Source of the DNA: Roseiarcus sp963732155
GTDB taxonomy: Bacteria; Pseudomonadota; Alphaproteobacteria; Rhizobiales; Beijerinckiaceae
Length of the DNA stretch: 64,000 nt
Assembly (NCBI GenBank): GCA_963732155.1
Contig: CAVSYB010000015.1
Span: 558,001 to 622,000, forward strand
Direction of reading: 5' to 3'
Of this stretch, positions 52,290 to 61,994 are shown piece by piece. Position numbers and translations under genes: made by a program. Numbering within the stretch: the first letter of the stretch is position 1; the number at the start of each line of letters is the position of its first letter. The notes below the pieces were generated by a model. That model was not told the origin of the DNA. It ran no database searches and was given only the letters and a program-made list of their open reading frames with translations.

Positions 52290-52490
52290 TGGCGCCCGTC
52301 CTGGTCGACCGGGAGGGACGTGGGCCTCGCCAGCATCGGCAGTGAGCTGGCGCCGTTCACCCTTTCGCCGCGCCCCGCGCGGTTCGATCATCCGAGGCCG
52401 ACTTCGCCCGGGGGCGCCTTCGCATGGGCCAAGAAGCGATCCGGCGAGGGGGGAGGGATCGGCGCCGGATCTTGACCCGGGGATGGATGG

Positions 52491-53042
52491 TTAGTCGCAG
52501 GCCAGCCCGTATTGCTCTCTCATCTCGCGCCGTTCTTCGGCCGAGGCGTGCGCCAAAGCCGGGCAAGCCGTCGCGTTGCCGACAATTCTGCCGTTCTGGA
52601 AATACATCCAGTCGCCGATGTCCTCTCGCATGAAATGGATGGTTTGTCCAAACGACACGTTGCGCAAATTCTCGGCGTCATTGCTGAGCTGCGCCGAAAA
52701 GCCCGCGCCTTCCGCGCGCAGGTCGCTCGCCCAGAACCATTCGACCTGACCGGTCGCGGGCCCGTCCGGCCGAACGATGACATAGCCTGGCGCGCCGGGG
52801 GCGTCGGTCAAGCCGATCTTGACCGCGAATCGTTCCGAGCCCGGCGGCGGATCGCGCCATTTTGCGAGAAATCCGTCGAGCCCGGCCGCCGCCCGGGCGA
52901 ACGCCGCGCTCATCGCGGGGTCGCCCTTCGGGACCATTGGAACCGGATTGGGATCGCCGGCGATGGCGACCCCTGAAAGCAAGGACGCCAACAGCGGCGC
53001 CGCCAACAGGCGGACTTTCAGTTTTGCGCGGATGTCGACCAT
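52491..53042 (-). CDS. DUF2314 (YegJ-like) domain protein, exported
   Basis: 183 residues. A signal peptide MVDIRAKLKVRLLAAPLLASLLSGVAIA is followed by AMSAAFARAAAGLDGFLAKWRDPPPGSERFAVKIGLTDAPG and the DUF2314 core VEWFWASDLRAEGAGFSAQLSNDAENLRNVSFGQTIHFMREDIGDWMYFQNGRIVGNATACPAL. The function of this family is not established. ATG 53042 begins the signal sequence. It is 95 bases after preA and on the same strand, so it might be read through from it, though the role seems unrelated. Confidence 0.8.
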   Translation of the reverse strand: MVDIRAKLKVRLLAAPLLASLLSGVAIAGDPNPVPMVPKGDPAMSAAFARAAAGLDGFLAKWRDPPPGSERFAVKIGLTDAPGAPGYVIVRPDGPATGQVEWFWASDLRAEGAGFSAQLSNDAENLRNVSFGQTIHFMREDIGDWMYFQNGRIVGNATACPALAHASAEERREMREQYGLACD

Positions 53043-53137
53043 TTCGGTAGACCTTGGTAACGGAGCGGACGTGCGCCGCCATCGCTGCTGGTGGAGCCGC
53101 CTAAAGATTCTCCAGCCGGCCGCAACCGCGCGGCGCC

Positions 53138-54445
53138 CTATTCCGCCGCCACCGCGTTGGGGTTGTTGGGATGCGTCGTCCAGTTCGCCGGCGCGCGGGC
53201 GTAGTCGAGGCCGGTGCGTGGATCGACGCCCTCCGTGCGATGGACGAGCGTGATGCAATTCTCGACCGGGCAGACGAGAACGCACAGATTGCAGCCGACG
53301 CATTCGTCGTCGTTGACGACGAATTTGCGCGCCCCGTCGACCATCGGAAAAATCGCCTGATGCGAGGTGTCCTCGCAGACGATGTGGCAGCGCCCGCACT
53401 TCATGCACAGATTCTGGTCGATCTCCGCCTTGGCGACGTAATTGAGGTTGAGATATTGCCAGTCGATGACGTTGGGCGTGGCGCGGCCGCGAAAATCCTC
53501 GATCGTTCGGGAGCCCTTCAGCGTCATGTAGTTCTCCAGACCGGAAATCATCTCCTGGACGATCTTGAAGCCGTAAGTCATCGCCGCCGTGCAGACCTGC
53601 ACGTTGCCCGCGCCGAGCGCGATGAATTCGGCCGCGTCCCGCCAAGTGGTGATTCCCCCGATCGCCGATATCGGCAGGCCGCGTGTCTCCGGGTCGCGGG
53701 CGATTTCCGACACCATCGATAGGGCGATCGGCTTGACCGCCGGCCCGCACATGCCTCCGTGGGTGCCCTTGCCGTCGACGGGATGCATCGGCGCGAAGGC
53801 GTCGAGGTCGACGCCCATGATCGAATTGATCGTGTTGATCAGCGAGACCGCGTCGGCGCCGCCTTCCCTGGCGGCCCGCGCGGGCTTGCGGATGTCGGTG
53901 ATGTTGGGGGTCAGCTTGACGATGACCGGCATGCGCGTATGCGCCTTGCACCAGCGCGCGACCATCTCGATATACTCGGGCACCTGGCCGACCGCCGAGC
54001 CCATGCCGCGCTCGGACATGCCGTGCGGACAGCCGAAGTTGAGCTCGACGCCGTCGCATTCGGTCTCCTCGACGCGCGCCAGAATCTTCTTCCAGGATTC
54101 CTCGTCGCACGGCACCATCAGCGAAGTGATCAGGGCGCGGTCGGGCCAGGCGCGTTTGACCTCCTTGATTTCGCGCAGATTGATCTCGAGGTCGCGGTCG
54201 GTGATCAGTTCGATATTGTTGAACGCGATGAGGCGCCGGTCCGGCCCGTAGATCGCCCCATAGCGCGCGCCCGAGACGTTGACGACCGGCGGGCCCGCCT
54301 CGCCCAGGGTCTTCCACACCACGCCGCCCCAGCCGGCGCGAAACGCGCGCTCGACGTTGGTCTTGCGGTCGGTCGGCGGCGCCGAAGCGAGCCAGAACGG
54401 ATTGGGGGATTTGACGCCGAGGAAAGTTGCGCGCAGGTCGACCAT
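53138..54445 (-). CDS. preA: NAD-dependent dihydropyrimidine dehydrogenase, subunit PreA
   Basis: 435 residues. The FMN-binding dihydroorotate-dehydrogenase-like barrel shows NPFWLASAPPTDRKTNVERAFRAGWGGVVWKTLG, VELNFGCPHGMSERGMGSAVGQ and GGITTWRDAAEFIALGAGNVQVCTAAM. The C-terminal two-cluster ferredoxin domain reads LCMKCGRCHIVCED and CVGCNLCVLVCPVENC. It reduces uracil or thymine to the dihydro form with NADH, the first step of the reductive pyrimidine pathway. It lies 11 bases after preT. Hydantoinase and beta-ureidopropionase genes are not in the window. Confidence 0.95.
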   Translation of the reverse strand: MVDLRATFLGVKSPNPFWLASAPPTDRKTNVERAFRAGWGGVVWKTLGEAGPPVVNVSGARYGAIYGPDRRLIAFNNIELITDRDLEINLREIKEVKRAWPDRALITSLMVPCDEESWKKILARVEETECDGVELNFGCPHGMSERGMGSAVGQVPEYIEMVARWCKAHTRMPVIVKLTPNITDIRKPARAAREGGADAVSLINTINSIMGVDLDAFAPMHPVDGKGTHGGMCGPAVKPIALSMVSEIARDPETRGLPISAIGGITTWRDAAEFIALGAGNVQVCTAAMTYGFKIVQEMISGLENYMTLKGSRTIEDFRGRATPNVIDWQYLNLNYVAKAEIDQNLCMKCGRCHIVCEDTSHQAIFPMVDGARKFVVNDDECVGCNLCVLVCPVENCITLVHRTEGVDPRTGLDYARAPANWTTHPNNPNAVAAE

Positions 54446-54456
54446 GGCGTTCTCCT

Positions 54457-55827
54457 TCAGCTCGCGGCAGACCGCAGCGCCGCGTCGATCGAGCGCGCCG
54501 CCCGCTTGCCGTCCTCCACCGCGGCGACGGTCAGATCCTGGCCGCCATAGACGCAGTCGCCGCCCGCCCAGACGCCGGGCTCGCTGGTGCGGCGCTCCTC
54601 GTCGACGAGGATGCGTCCGCCCTTGCCGGATAGCGCGCGCTCGCCGCCGAACGCGGAAGGGGTGAGCAACTGGCCGATCGCGCTGAAAACCATATCCGCC
54701 TCGATGCGGAACGCCTCGCCCGCCCCGACCAGCTCGCCGTCCTCCTCGCGGGTGCGCTCGAACACCACCGCGCTGACCGCGTCGCCGGCGCCTTCGAGCG
54801 CGACCGGGCGCGCCCAGGTGCGGATCAGCACGCCGTGCGTCTGCGCCAGCTCCTGCTCGTAGCCGCTCGCCTTCAGGTGCTCCTTGCCGCGCCGATAGAC
54901 GATGGTGACGAGTTCGGCGCCCAACAGCTTGGCCTGAACCGCGGCGTCCACCGCCGTCATGCCGCCGCCGATCACGACGACGCGCTTGCCAACCGGCAGA
55001 ACGGCGAGGTCCTCCGCTTGGCGAAGGTCGGCGATGTAGTCGACGGCGTCCAGCACATGGGCGAGCGCCGCTTCGCCGGTCAGGCCGAGCTTGTTGACGC
55101 CGGCGAGACCGAGCGAGAGAAAGACGGCGTCATAGTCGCGCCGCAACGACGCCAGATCGACGTCGCGGCCGAGCGCGACGCCGTGCTTCACCTCGATGCC
55201 GCCGATCGACAGGATGAAATCGGCTTCCCTTTGCGCAAAGCCGTCCGGGGTCTTGTAGGCGGCGATGCCATATTCGTTGAGGCCGGCCGGCTTCTCGCGC
55301 TGTTCGAAAATGACGACCTGATGGCCGGCGACCGCCAGCGCGTGGGCGCAGGACAGGCCCGCCGGCCCGGCGCCGACGATCGCCACCCTTCTGCCCGTCG
55401 GCGCCGCGCGGGCGTACGGATTCTTGCCCGTCTCCATCATCGCGTCGGTCGCATAGCGCTGCAACAGCCCGATGCGCACCGGCTTGCCTTCGGCGGCCTC
55501 GCGCACGCAGGCCTCCTGGCACAAAGTCTCGGTCGGGCAGACGCGCGCGCACATGCCGCCCATGATGTTCTGATCGAAGATGGTGCGCGCGGCGCCGAGC
55601 GGGTTCTCGGCGGCGATCTCCCGGATGAACAAAGGAATGTCGATCGAGGTCGGGCAGGCCTGCTGGCACGGCGCGTCGTAGCAGAAATAGCACCGCTCCG
55701 CCTCGACCAGCGCCTCGTGACGCGAAAGCAGCGGATGAAGATCGCTGAAATTGGCCGCCAGGGTCTGCGAGTCAAGGATGCCGACAGTGACGCCCGACAG
55801 CGCAGTTTGTTGATCGATCGTCGACAT
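54457..55827 (-). CDS. preT: NAD-dependent dihydropyrimidine dehydrogenase, subunit PreT
   Basis: 456 residues. The N-terminal Fe-S part has CYFCYDAPCQQACPTSIDIP and CARVCPTETLCQEACV. The FAD-binding Rossmann fold is RRVAIVGAGPAGLSCAHALAVAGHQVVIFEQ, and the NAD-binding one is KRVVVIGGGMTAVDAAVQAKLLGAELVTIVYRRGKEHL. It passes electrons from NADH to PreA. ATG 55827 starts the family's usual MSTIDQ...; an upstream in-frame ATG at 55875 would run through the RutR-type operator. First gene of the preTA operon. Confidence 0.95.
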   Translation of the reverse strand: MSTIDQQTALSGVTVGILDSQTLAANFSDLHPLLSRHEALVEAERCYFCYDAPCQQACPTSIDIPLFIREIAAENPLGAARTIFDQNIMGGMCARVCPTETLCQEACVREAAEGKPVRIGLLQRYATDAMMETGKNPYARAAPTGRRVAIVGAGPAGLSCAHALAVAGHQVVIFEQREKPAGLNEYGIAAYKTPDGFAQREADFILSIGGIEVKHGVALGRDVDLASLRRDYDAVFLSLGLAGVNKLGLTGEAALAHVLDAVDYIADLRQAEDLAVLPVGKRVVVIGGGMTAVDAAVQAKLLGAELVTIVYRRGKEHLKASGYEQELAQTHGVLIRTWARPVALEGAGDAVSAVVFERTREEDGELVGAGEAFRIEADMVFSAIGQLLTPSAFGGERALSGKGGRILVDEERRTSEPGVWAGGDCVYGGQDLTVAAVEDGKRAARSIDAALRSAAS

Positions 55828-55859
55828 TCGAGCCCCCGGTCGGCAAACGCCCCACAATC

Positions 55860-55875
55860 TTGACCACTTGGTCAA
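55860..55875. promoter_or_regulatory. RutR-type operator TTGACCACTTGGTCAA before preTA
   Basis: A 16-base palindrome identical to the E. coli RutR consensus TTGACCA-NN-TGGTCAA, 33 bases upstream of the preT start. RutR is a TetR-family sensor of uracil controlling pyrimidine breakdown. A second, weaker inverted repeat CTTGTCAAG lies about 20 bases further out. No rutR-like gene is in the window. Confidence 0.7.
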
Positions 55876-56040
55876 GACTTGCTTGCCCTCAACGTCTTGT
55901 CAAGCTTCGCCGGATCGTCGCAGCGCGGGTCGAAGACCGCGGGCGCGGCGCCTGCCGGTGAGAACCACGACCGGGACGATCGCGGTCTCGGAAGACGCTC
56001 GCGAGAGCTTTGTCTGGCGGCAGGATATCCGGCGAGCGGC

Positions 56041-57564
56041 TCAGCGCGAGATGAGCGCTTCGGCGGTCGCCGCGTCGTCGGCCTTGCCCGAAAAGACCGG
56101 CTCCCAGCCGCCGCCGAGCGCCTTGTAGAGCTGGACGAGGTCGGTCGACACGTTGACCGTGCTCTGCACGTATTGCTCCTGCGCCTGAAGAACGGTGCGC
56201 GCGGTGTCGAGCACCGTGGTGAAATCGGCGACGCCGTCGTTGTAGCGCGCACGCGCGAGGGTCAACGCCTCCTTCGAATGCTCGATCTGGCTCGCCAGAC
56301 GGCTCCGCCTTTCCTGTTCGGTGCGATAGGCGACCAGCGCATTGACCACGTCGTGCCAGGCCTGCAGGACGGTCTTGTGATAGGCGATCGCCGCTTCCTG
56401 CTGTTGCGCCTTTCTCAGCTCCAGTTGCGAGGTGAGCCTGCCGCCCTCGAAGAGCGGGACCGTCAGGGACGGGCCAGCCGCATATTGGAGCGAGCTCGCC
56501 TTGAACAGGTTGTTGAAGTCGAGCGCGTCGAGCACGAGCGTGCCGTTCAATTGCAACGAGGGGTAAAACGACGCGACCGCGACGCCGATGTCGGCGGTCT
56601 GTTCGTGGAGTTTCTCCTCCGCCAGCCTGATGTCAGGGCGCCGACGTGCGAGCTCGGACGGCACGCCGATCGGCACGCGCGCCGGCGTCGGCGGCACCGC
56701 CCTGGCGCGGACGAGTTCGCCGCGCAGCGCATTTGGCGGCAAGTCGAGAAGCAGGCTGAGCGCGTTGATCTCTTGCGCCTCCTGCTGCTCGAATGCGGGG
56801 ATTTGGGCGCGCACGCCCTCGACCTGCGCCGCCGCGTTTTCGACGTCGAGACCGGTCGTCAGGCCTTTTTCCTGCCGCGTCTGCGTCAGGTCCAGAAGAC
56901 TTTGTTCGACCTTGAGGTTTTCGTTGGCGTTGTTCAGCAAGGCCTGCGCGCCGCGCAATTGGATATAGTCTCGCGCAACCTCCGCGAGGACGGAAACCAG
57001 CGTGTCGCGCCTTTGCTCCTCGGTCTCCTCGGTCTGCGCGTCGGCCGCCTCGATCTGACGACGGACGCGGCCCCAGAGATCGAGCTCCCATGAGGCGTCG
57101 AACCCGGTCGTATATTCGTTGATCGGCGCAATCGCCGGCGCCGCCCCGGAGCCGCCGGGGATCAACTGGCCGAGCAGGCTCGCGATCCCATTCTGGCTGT
57201 AAAGTTCGCGCTGATATTTGCCGCTGCCGTTGATCGACGGCAGTTCCGCCGCCGCCACCACGCCGCGCTGAAAGCGGCTTTCGGCGATGCGCAGCGTCGC
57301 GGTCCGGACGTCGAGATTGGCGGTGGCGACTCGCTGCTCGAGGCTCGTCAGCGTCGGGTCGCGAAAAGCCTTCCACCACGTCGGATCGGGCGGTCTCGAC
57401 GACTCGGCGCTCGCCGTCGCCTCCTTCGACGAAGTCGCCGATGCCGGATTCGCGAAGGGAATCGACGGAAGGCCCGAAGCGGGCGGCTGGAAATCGGGCC
57501 CGACGTTGCACGCGGCCAGCGGAAGGGCGCCGAGGGTCACCGCGACGATGCGCATCCTGAACAT
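56041..57564 (-). CDS. Outer-membrane efflux lipoprotein (NodT family), EmrAB partner
   Basis: 507 residues. The lipoprotein signal MFRMRIVAVTLGALPLAAC has lipidated Cys19. OEP repeats: WWKAFRDPTLTSLEQRVATANLDVRTATLRIAESRFQRG, and RRPDIRLAEEKLHEQTADIGVAVASFYPSLQLNGTL. The C-terminal barrel/helix part is TLARARYNDGVADFTTVLDTARTVLQAQEQYVQ. It provides the outer-membrane exit for the MFS exporter and adaptor encoded just upstream, from which it is 11 bases away. Confidence 0.93.
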   Translation of the reverse strand: MFRMRIVAVTLGALPLAACNVGPDFQPPASGLPSIPFANPASATSSKEATASAESSRPPDPTWWKAFRDPTLTSLEQRVATANLDVRTATLRIAESRFQRGVVAAAELPSINGSGKYQRELYSQNGIASLLGQLIPGGSGAAPAIAPINEYTTGFDASWELDLWGRVRRQIEAADAQTEETEEQRRDTLVSVLAEVARDYIQLRGAQALLNNANENLKVEQSLLDLTQTRQEKGLTTGLDVENAAAQVEGVRAQIPAFEQQEAQEINALSLLLDLPPNALRGELVRARAVPPTPARVPIGVPSELARRRPDIRLAEEKLHEQTADIGVAVASFYPSLQLNGTLVLDALDFNNLFKASSLQYAAGPSLTVPLFEGGRLTSQLELRKAQQQEAAIAYHKTVLQAWHDVVNALVAYRTEQERRSRLASQIEHSKEALTLARARYNDGVADFTTVLDTARTVLQAQEQYVQSTVNVSTDLVQLYKALGGGWEPVFSGKADDAATAEALISR

Positions 57565-57575
57565 GGAGCCCGACC

Positions 57576-59153
57576 CTAATGCGCGGCGCTCACGTTGCCG
57601 CTCGACGTCTTCCCGGATAACAGAAAACAGAGCGGCACGGCGATGAATGCGACAACGCCGAACAGCCGGAAAACGTCGGAATAGGCCAGCACGGCGACCT
57701 GCGTCGTGAACTCGTGATAGACCCTGCCGACCGCGATCCCATGGGCCGCCCCTGGGTCGTGGCCCATCGCCTCCAACGTCCGCTGATACCGCGCAACGAG
57801 GGTGTCATAAGGCTGATGAAGCGGCGAAAGCCATTGTGACAGATAGGATTGCCGGATCTGGCTTCTTTGTTCGACGAGCGCGGTCGAGGCCGAAATGCCG
57901 ATCGATCCGAACACATTGCGAAACATCGAAAAGAGCGCCGCGCCATCGCCGCGCAGCTCGCGCGACAACGTGAGGTAAGTAATGGTGCTGATCGGCACGA
58001 ACAGAAAGGCGAGCGCGGCGGTCTGCGCCATTCGCATCACAACCAAGGTCCCGAAGTCGATATTTGCCACGAGTCCGCTCGAATAGACCAGGGCGCATCC
58101 CATGATGAAGAAGCCGGTCGCGATCACCACCCGCGTCTGAGCAAATCTCATCAGTTGCCCGACGAGCGGAATGAGCAGGATGACGATGACGCCGCCGGGC
58201 GACAGGATGAGGCCGGACCAGGTCGCGGTATAGCCCAGAACCTGTTGCGCGAAGACGGGAATGATCACCGCGCTGGCGTAGAGGATCGCGGCCATGGCGC
58301 CGATCATCAGGCAACCGCCAGTAAAGTTCTTGTCCTTGAAGACGTCGAGGTTGACGATCGGGTCCTTGGCGACGAGCAGCCACAGAATCGCCGCGCCGAT
58401 GCCGAGAAAGGCCAGCAAGGCCATCGTGACAATGAAAGGCGAGCCGAACCAGTCTTCGTCCTCGCCGCGGTCCATCACCACCTGCAGGCAACCGAGCCCA
58501 AGGGTGATGAGCGAGAGGCCGATGAAATCGACGCCCCGGCTTCTCTTGTTCTTTTCCCAAGGCGGATCTTCGACCAGAATCGAATTGAGAAAGACCGCCA
58601 CGATCCCGACCGGCACGTTGATGAAAAACACCCAGCGCCATGTCGCATTGTCAGTGATGATGCCGCCAAGCGTCGGGCCGAGGATCGGCGCGACGACGGT
58701 GGCGATCGCGACGATGCCGAACGCGGCGCCGCGCTTTTCCGGCGGGAACGAATTGAGAATGATCGATTGCTGGTTGGGCTGCAATCCCCCGCCAAAGAAG
58801 CCTTGTAACAGCCGAAACACGATCAGCTCGCCAAGGCTGTCCGCGATGCCGCACAGAAACGAGCATACCGTGAACATGGCGAGACAGATCAGGAAATAGC
58901 GCTTGCGTCCGAGCAGGTCGCTGAGCCAGCCGGAAATGGTCAAAACGATGCCGTTGGCGACGAGATAGGAGGTCAGCGTCCAGGTCGCCTCATCGTTGCT
59001 CGCCGACATGGTCCCCGCGATATGGGGCAGCGCGACGTTGACGATGGTCGTATCCAGAATCTCCATGAACGCGGCGAGCGTCACGGACAGGGCGATGAGC
59101 CAGGGATTGAAACGCGGTTTCCAGCCTGCGCCCGCGGCGTGCGCGTCGCTCAT
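57576..59153 (-). CDS. MFS drug exporter, DHA2 family (EmrB-like)
   Basis: 525 residues with fourteen predicted helices. DHA2 motifs are FMEILDTTIVNVALPHIAGTMSAS (motif D1), LSDLLGRKRYFLICLAMFTVCSFLCGIA (motif A), and LFRLLQGFFGGGLQPNQQSIIL. PTLGGIITDNATWRWVFFINVPVGI is motif C with the usual Pro/Gly pattern. It exports hydrophobic drugs by proton antiport. Its start overlaps the EmrA-like stop by four bases. Confidence 0.94.
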   Translation of the reverse strand: MSDAHAAGAGWKPRFNPWLIALSVTLAAFMEILDTTIVNVALPHIAGTMSASNDEATWTLTSYLVANGIVLTISGWLSDLLGRKRYFLICLAMFTVCSFLCGIADSLGELIVFRLLQGFFGGGLQPNQQSIILNSFPPEKRGAAFGIVAIATVVAPILGPTLGGIITDNATWRWVFFINVPVGIVAVFLNSILVEDPPWEKNKRSRGVDFIGLSLITLGLGCLQVVMDRGEDEDWFGSPFIVTMALLAFLGIGAAILWLLVAKDPIVNLDVFKDKNFTGGCLMIGAMAAILYASAVIIPVFAQQVLGYTATWSGLILSPGGVIVILLIPLVGQLMRFAQTRVVIATGFFIMGCALVYSSGLVANIDFGTLVVMRMAQTAALAFLFVPISTITYLTLSRELRGDGAALFSMFRNVFGSIGISASTALVEQRSQIRQSYLSQWLSPLHQPYDTLVARYQRTLEAMGHDPGAAHGIAVGRVYHEFTTQVAVLAYSDVFRLFGVVAFIAVPLCFLLSGKTSSGNVSAAH

Positions 59154-60412
59154 TGCACGGCGACCGTCGGCGTGACCGAAATGCCCAGCGGCAGCGGAAG
59201 GTTTGGATCAAGGCCGCTGTCGACAACGATCTTGACCGGAACGCGCTGAACGATCTTCACGAAATTCCCCGTCGCGTTTTCGGCGGGGAAGGCGGTGAAC
59301 TTGGAGCCCGACCCCATCTGAATGCTGTCGACATGGCCGGTCAGATGAAGCTGCGGGTACGCGTCGACGCTGATCTTGACCTTTTGTCCCGGCCGCATCT
59401 GGTCGAGCTGGTTCTCCTTGAAATTGGCGGTGATCCAAATATCGGGCGAGACAATCGAGAATATTTGTTGCGCCGTCGTTACATAATTGCCGACTTCGAC
59501 ATTGCGCTTGGTGATCCAGCCGTCCTGCGGGGCCGTGACGACGGTCCATGACAGATCGAGGTCGGCCTGGTCGAGCCTCGCCTGCGCCTGCTCGACTTGC
59601 CCGCTCAACTGTCCGACTTGCTGGTCGGCCTCGCCGATTCGCTGGGGGACCGGGGCGTTTTCCTCGACTTGCGCCTCCGCCAGCATGACTTGCGCGTCGG
59701 CCTGGGCGAGCGCGGCGGTGGCCGCGTCGACCTCCTGCTGCGTCGTGGCGGCCTTGGGCAGGCTTTTCTGCCTGTTGTAATCGGCCTGCGCCCTGAGTTG
59801 GGCGGCCTTGGCCGCCGCCAGTTGAGCCTGGGCCTGTTGCAGCAGCGCCGGGAAATTCTTGCGGGCGATCTCCGCCCCGAGCATCTGGCCCTGATACTGG
59901 CGCTTGGCGGCCTCCAAGGCGCCCGCGGCCTGATCCCGGCTGATCTGATATTGTCGGGGGTCGATATGGATGAGCGGCTGGCCCTTGTGAACGAATTGGT
60001 TGTCGGTCACGTCAAGAGAAGTCACGACGCCGGCGACTTGCGGCGCGATGTCGACCGCCCGACCGTCTGTGTACGCGTCGTCCGTGCTTTCGAGGCCGCG
60101 TGTGGAAATCCAGTAATACACGCCGCCCGCGACCAGGAGACCGATGATGACAATTCCGATCAGCCATACCAACGGGCGGCGCCCGCGTCTTTTGGCCTCG
60201 TCGTCGCGCTGTCGATCGGTCGCTTGCCTGCCCCCCGCTTCGTCCTTGGAATCTCGGGGCTTCGCCGGCGATGCGTCGTTTTCTGCGCGGTTCCCGTCCT
60301 CAGGCTTTGGCTCGAGGTCCCGATCGTCTTTGGATTTTTCCAACCGACGCGCCGACGCGCCCTCTCCGGGGCGGGCTTCGTTGATCGCATTGCCGGTCTG
60401 ACGATCGGTCAT
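59150..60412 (-). CDS. EmrA-like membrane fusion adaptor
   Basis: 420 residues. About 80 highly charged cytoplasmic residues precede one membrane helix (PLVWLIGIVIIGLLVAGGVYYW). Biotin/lipoyl halves are RAVDIAPQVAGVVTSLDVTDNQFVHKGQPLIHIDP and WTVVTAPQDGWITKRNVEVGNYVTTAQQIFSI, around a long coiled-coil hairpin rich in Ala and Gln (KAAQLRAQADYNRQKSLPKAATTQQEVDAATAALAQADAQ). It is first in the emrA-emrB-OMF operon. The charged N-terminal extension is longer than in E. coli EmrA. Confidence 0.93.
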   Translation of the reverse strand: MTDRQTGNAINEARPGEGASARRLEKSKDDRDLEPKPEDGNRAENDASPAKPRDSKDEAGGRQATDRQRDDEAKRRGRRPLVWLIGIVIIGLLVAGGVYYWISTRGLESTDDAYTDGRAVDIAPQVAGVVTSLDVTDNQFVHKGQPLIHIDPRQYQISRDQAAGALEAAKRQYQGQMLGAEIARKNFPALLQQAQAQLAAAKAAQLRAQADYNRQKSLPKAATTQQEVDAATAALAQADAQVMLAEAQVEENAPVPQRIGEADQQVGQLSGQVEQAQARLDQADLDLSWTVVTAPQDGWITKRNVEVGNYVTTAQQIFSIVSPDIWITANFKENQLDQMRPGQKVKISVDAYPQLHLTGHVDSIQMGSGSKFTAFPAENATGNFVKIVQRVPVKIVVDSGLDPNLPLPLGISVTPTVAVQ

Positions 60413-60821
60413 AAGCAGCGTCCCCGCTTGATGATCGGAGGCGTTGGAATACCCGGCGCCGCCGGAACATATGGCGGACAACGCGCTCCCGTTGGTTTAT
60501 CAATCCCGGTCACATAGTCACGGTATCATGGCAATCCAAACGCCGCTTGCGGAGACCCGGGCCCCGCCGCGACAATGGGTCGCGTCTCGCGGGGCCTCGC
60601 TCCGATCCTCGGCCGGTTGCTGTAACTGGGTCGATTTTTGATTCGCTGATGTTCTATGTCGCGCGGCCTGACAAACACATGATCGTCGAAATCGGCGCAA
60701 GGCGCCGCGCCTTGGGAACAGCCGCATCGGGCTCTGTAGGGTCGCCGACGGCCGACGACCCGCGGATGACGAAGCGGCATTTGGTCCATTCTTCGGTCGG
60801 AGCGGAGCGCGGCCCGCCGCC
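60413..60821. other. Divergent intergenic region, EmrA-like / hpn operon
   Basis: About 410 bases. I see no gene with recognisable similarity. One arginine-rich open frame with a Met at 60654 is unconvincing. Promoters for both divergent operons should lie here, but no clear operator or regulator gene was found. Confidence 0.4.
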
Positions 60822-61994
60822 ATGAGCCTTGTCCTCGCCGTAGTCTCCCTCGCCATCTGGCTCTACCTGCTCGGCGGTCGCGGCGGGTTCTGGCGCGCGC
60901 GCGAACGCGACGAAAGCTGGCCCCAGGGCGCCGACCCGCCGCGCTGGCCCGACGTCGTCGCGATCGTGCCCGCGCGGGACGAGGCGCAGTGCATCGGCGA
61001 ATGCGTGGCGTCGCTGCTGCGCCAGGACTATCCCGGCCGCTTCTCCATCGTGCTCGTCGACGACGAAAGCAGTGACGGCACCGGCGCCGTCGCCGAGGCT
61101 GCGGCGGCCGCTTGCGGCGGCAAAGAGCGCCTGACGGTCGTGGCCGGCGCGCCGCGCCCGCCGGGATGGACCGGCAAGGTCTGGGCGATGAATCAGGGGC
61201 TCGAGCAAGCGAGCAGGCGCGTTCCGGCGCCGGAGCGCCTGCTGTTCTGCGACGCCGACATCGCCTTTGCGCCGGAGGCCCTGAGCGCGCTCGCGCGCCG
61301 CGCGGCGGCGAATGATTGCGCGCTCGTCTCACTGATGGCGCGACTGCGTTGCGAGAGCTTCGCCGAACGCGCGCTGATTCCCGCCTTCGTCTTCTTCTTC
61401 CAGATGCTTTATCCCTTCGCCTGGGTCGACGATCCGCTGAGGCCTGTCGCGGCGGCGGCGGGCGGCTGCATGCTGGCCGATCGTCAGGCGCTTCTGCGCG
61501 CCGGCGCGTTCGGGGCGATGAGCGATGCGCTGATCGACGATTGCGCGCTCGCGGCGCTGATGAAGCCGCAGGGACCGCTGGCGCTGGCGTTGACGCGCCG
61601 CGTCGTCAGCCTGCGCGCCTATCCGCGCTTTCGCGACATCGGCGCGATGGTCTCGCGCTCGGCCTATGCGCAGCTCGGCTATTCCCCGATCAGGCTGATC
61701 GGTGTCGTCGCCGGCATGGCGCTGACCTTTCTTGCCGCGCCCGCCCTCGCCTTGTTCGGTTCGGACGCCGCCGCGCTGATCGGCCTCCTCGCCTGGATCG
61801 CCATGGCGCTCGCCTTGCAACCGATGTTGCGCTTTTACGGGCGCGCGACCTCGTGGGGCCTGGCGCTGCCGCTGATCGCGACGGCGTATCTGGCCTTCAC
61901 GCTCAAATCCGCCTACCTCTATGGACGCGGGCGCGGCGGTCAGTGGAAAGGGCGCGTGCAGGCGGCCGGCGGCGCGAGCGGAGAGAAGCGATGA
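60822..61994 (+). CDS. hpnB: Hopanoid-associated glycosyltransferase HpnB
   Basis: 390 residues. An N-terminal membrane helix is followed by a GT-A domain: VAIVPARDEAQCIGECVASLLRQDYPGRFSIVLVDDESSDGTG, PPGWTGKVWAMNQGLEQA, LLFCDADIAFAPEAL (DxD), and GGCMLADRQALLRAGAFGAMSDALIDDCALAALMK. Several C-terminal helices follow. HpnB is found with hpnCDE in hopanoid clusters; its reaction is not settled. It is the first gene of the operon and its stop overlaps the hpnC start (ATGA). Confidence 0.92.
   Translation: MSLVLAVVSLAIWLYLLGGRGGFWRARERDESWPQGADPPRWPDVVAIVPARDEAQCIGECVASLLRQDYPGRFSIVLVDDESSDGTGAVAEAAAAACGGKERLTVVAGAPRPPGWTGKVWAMNQGLEQASRRVPAPERLLFCDADIAFAPEALSALARRAAANDCALVSLMARLRCESFAERALIPAFVFFFQMLYPFAWVDDPLRPVAAAAGGCMLADRQALLRAGAFGAMSDALIDDCALAALMKPQGPLALALTRRVVSLRAYPRFRDIGAMVSRSAYAQLGYSPIRLIGVVAGMALTFLAAPALALFGSDAAALIGLLAWIAMALALQPMLRFYGRATSWGLALPLIATAYLAFTLKSAYLYGRGRGGQWKGRVQAAGGASGEKR

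Noticed and set aside
60547..60825. 92-codon plus-strand ORF just before hpnB
   Set aside because: Contains a slightly protein-like patch (FYVARPDKHMIVEIGARRRALG) but no family, poor start context and biased ends. Not strong enough to list as a gene.
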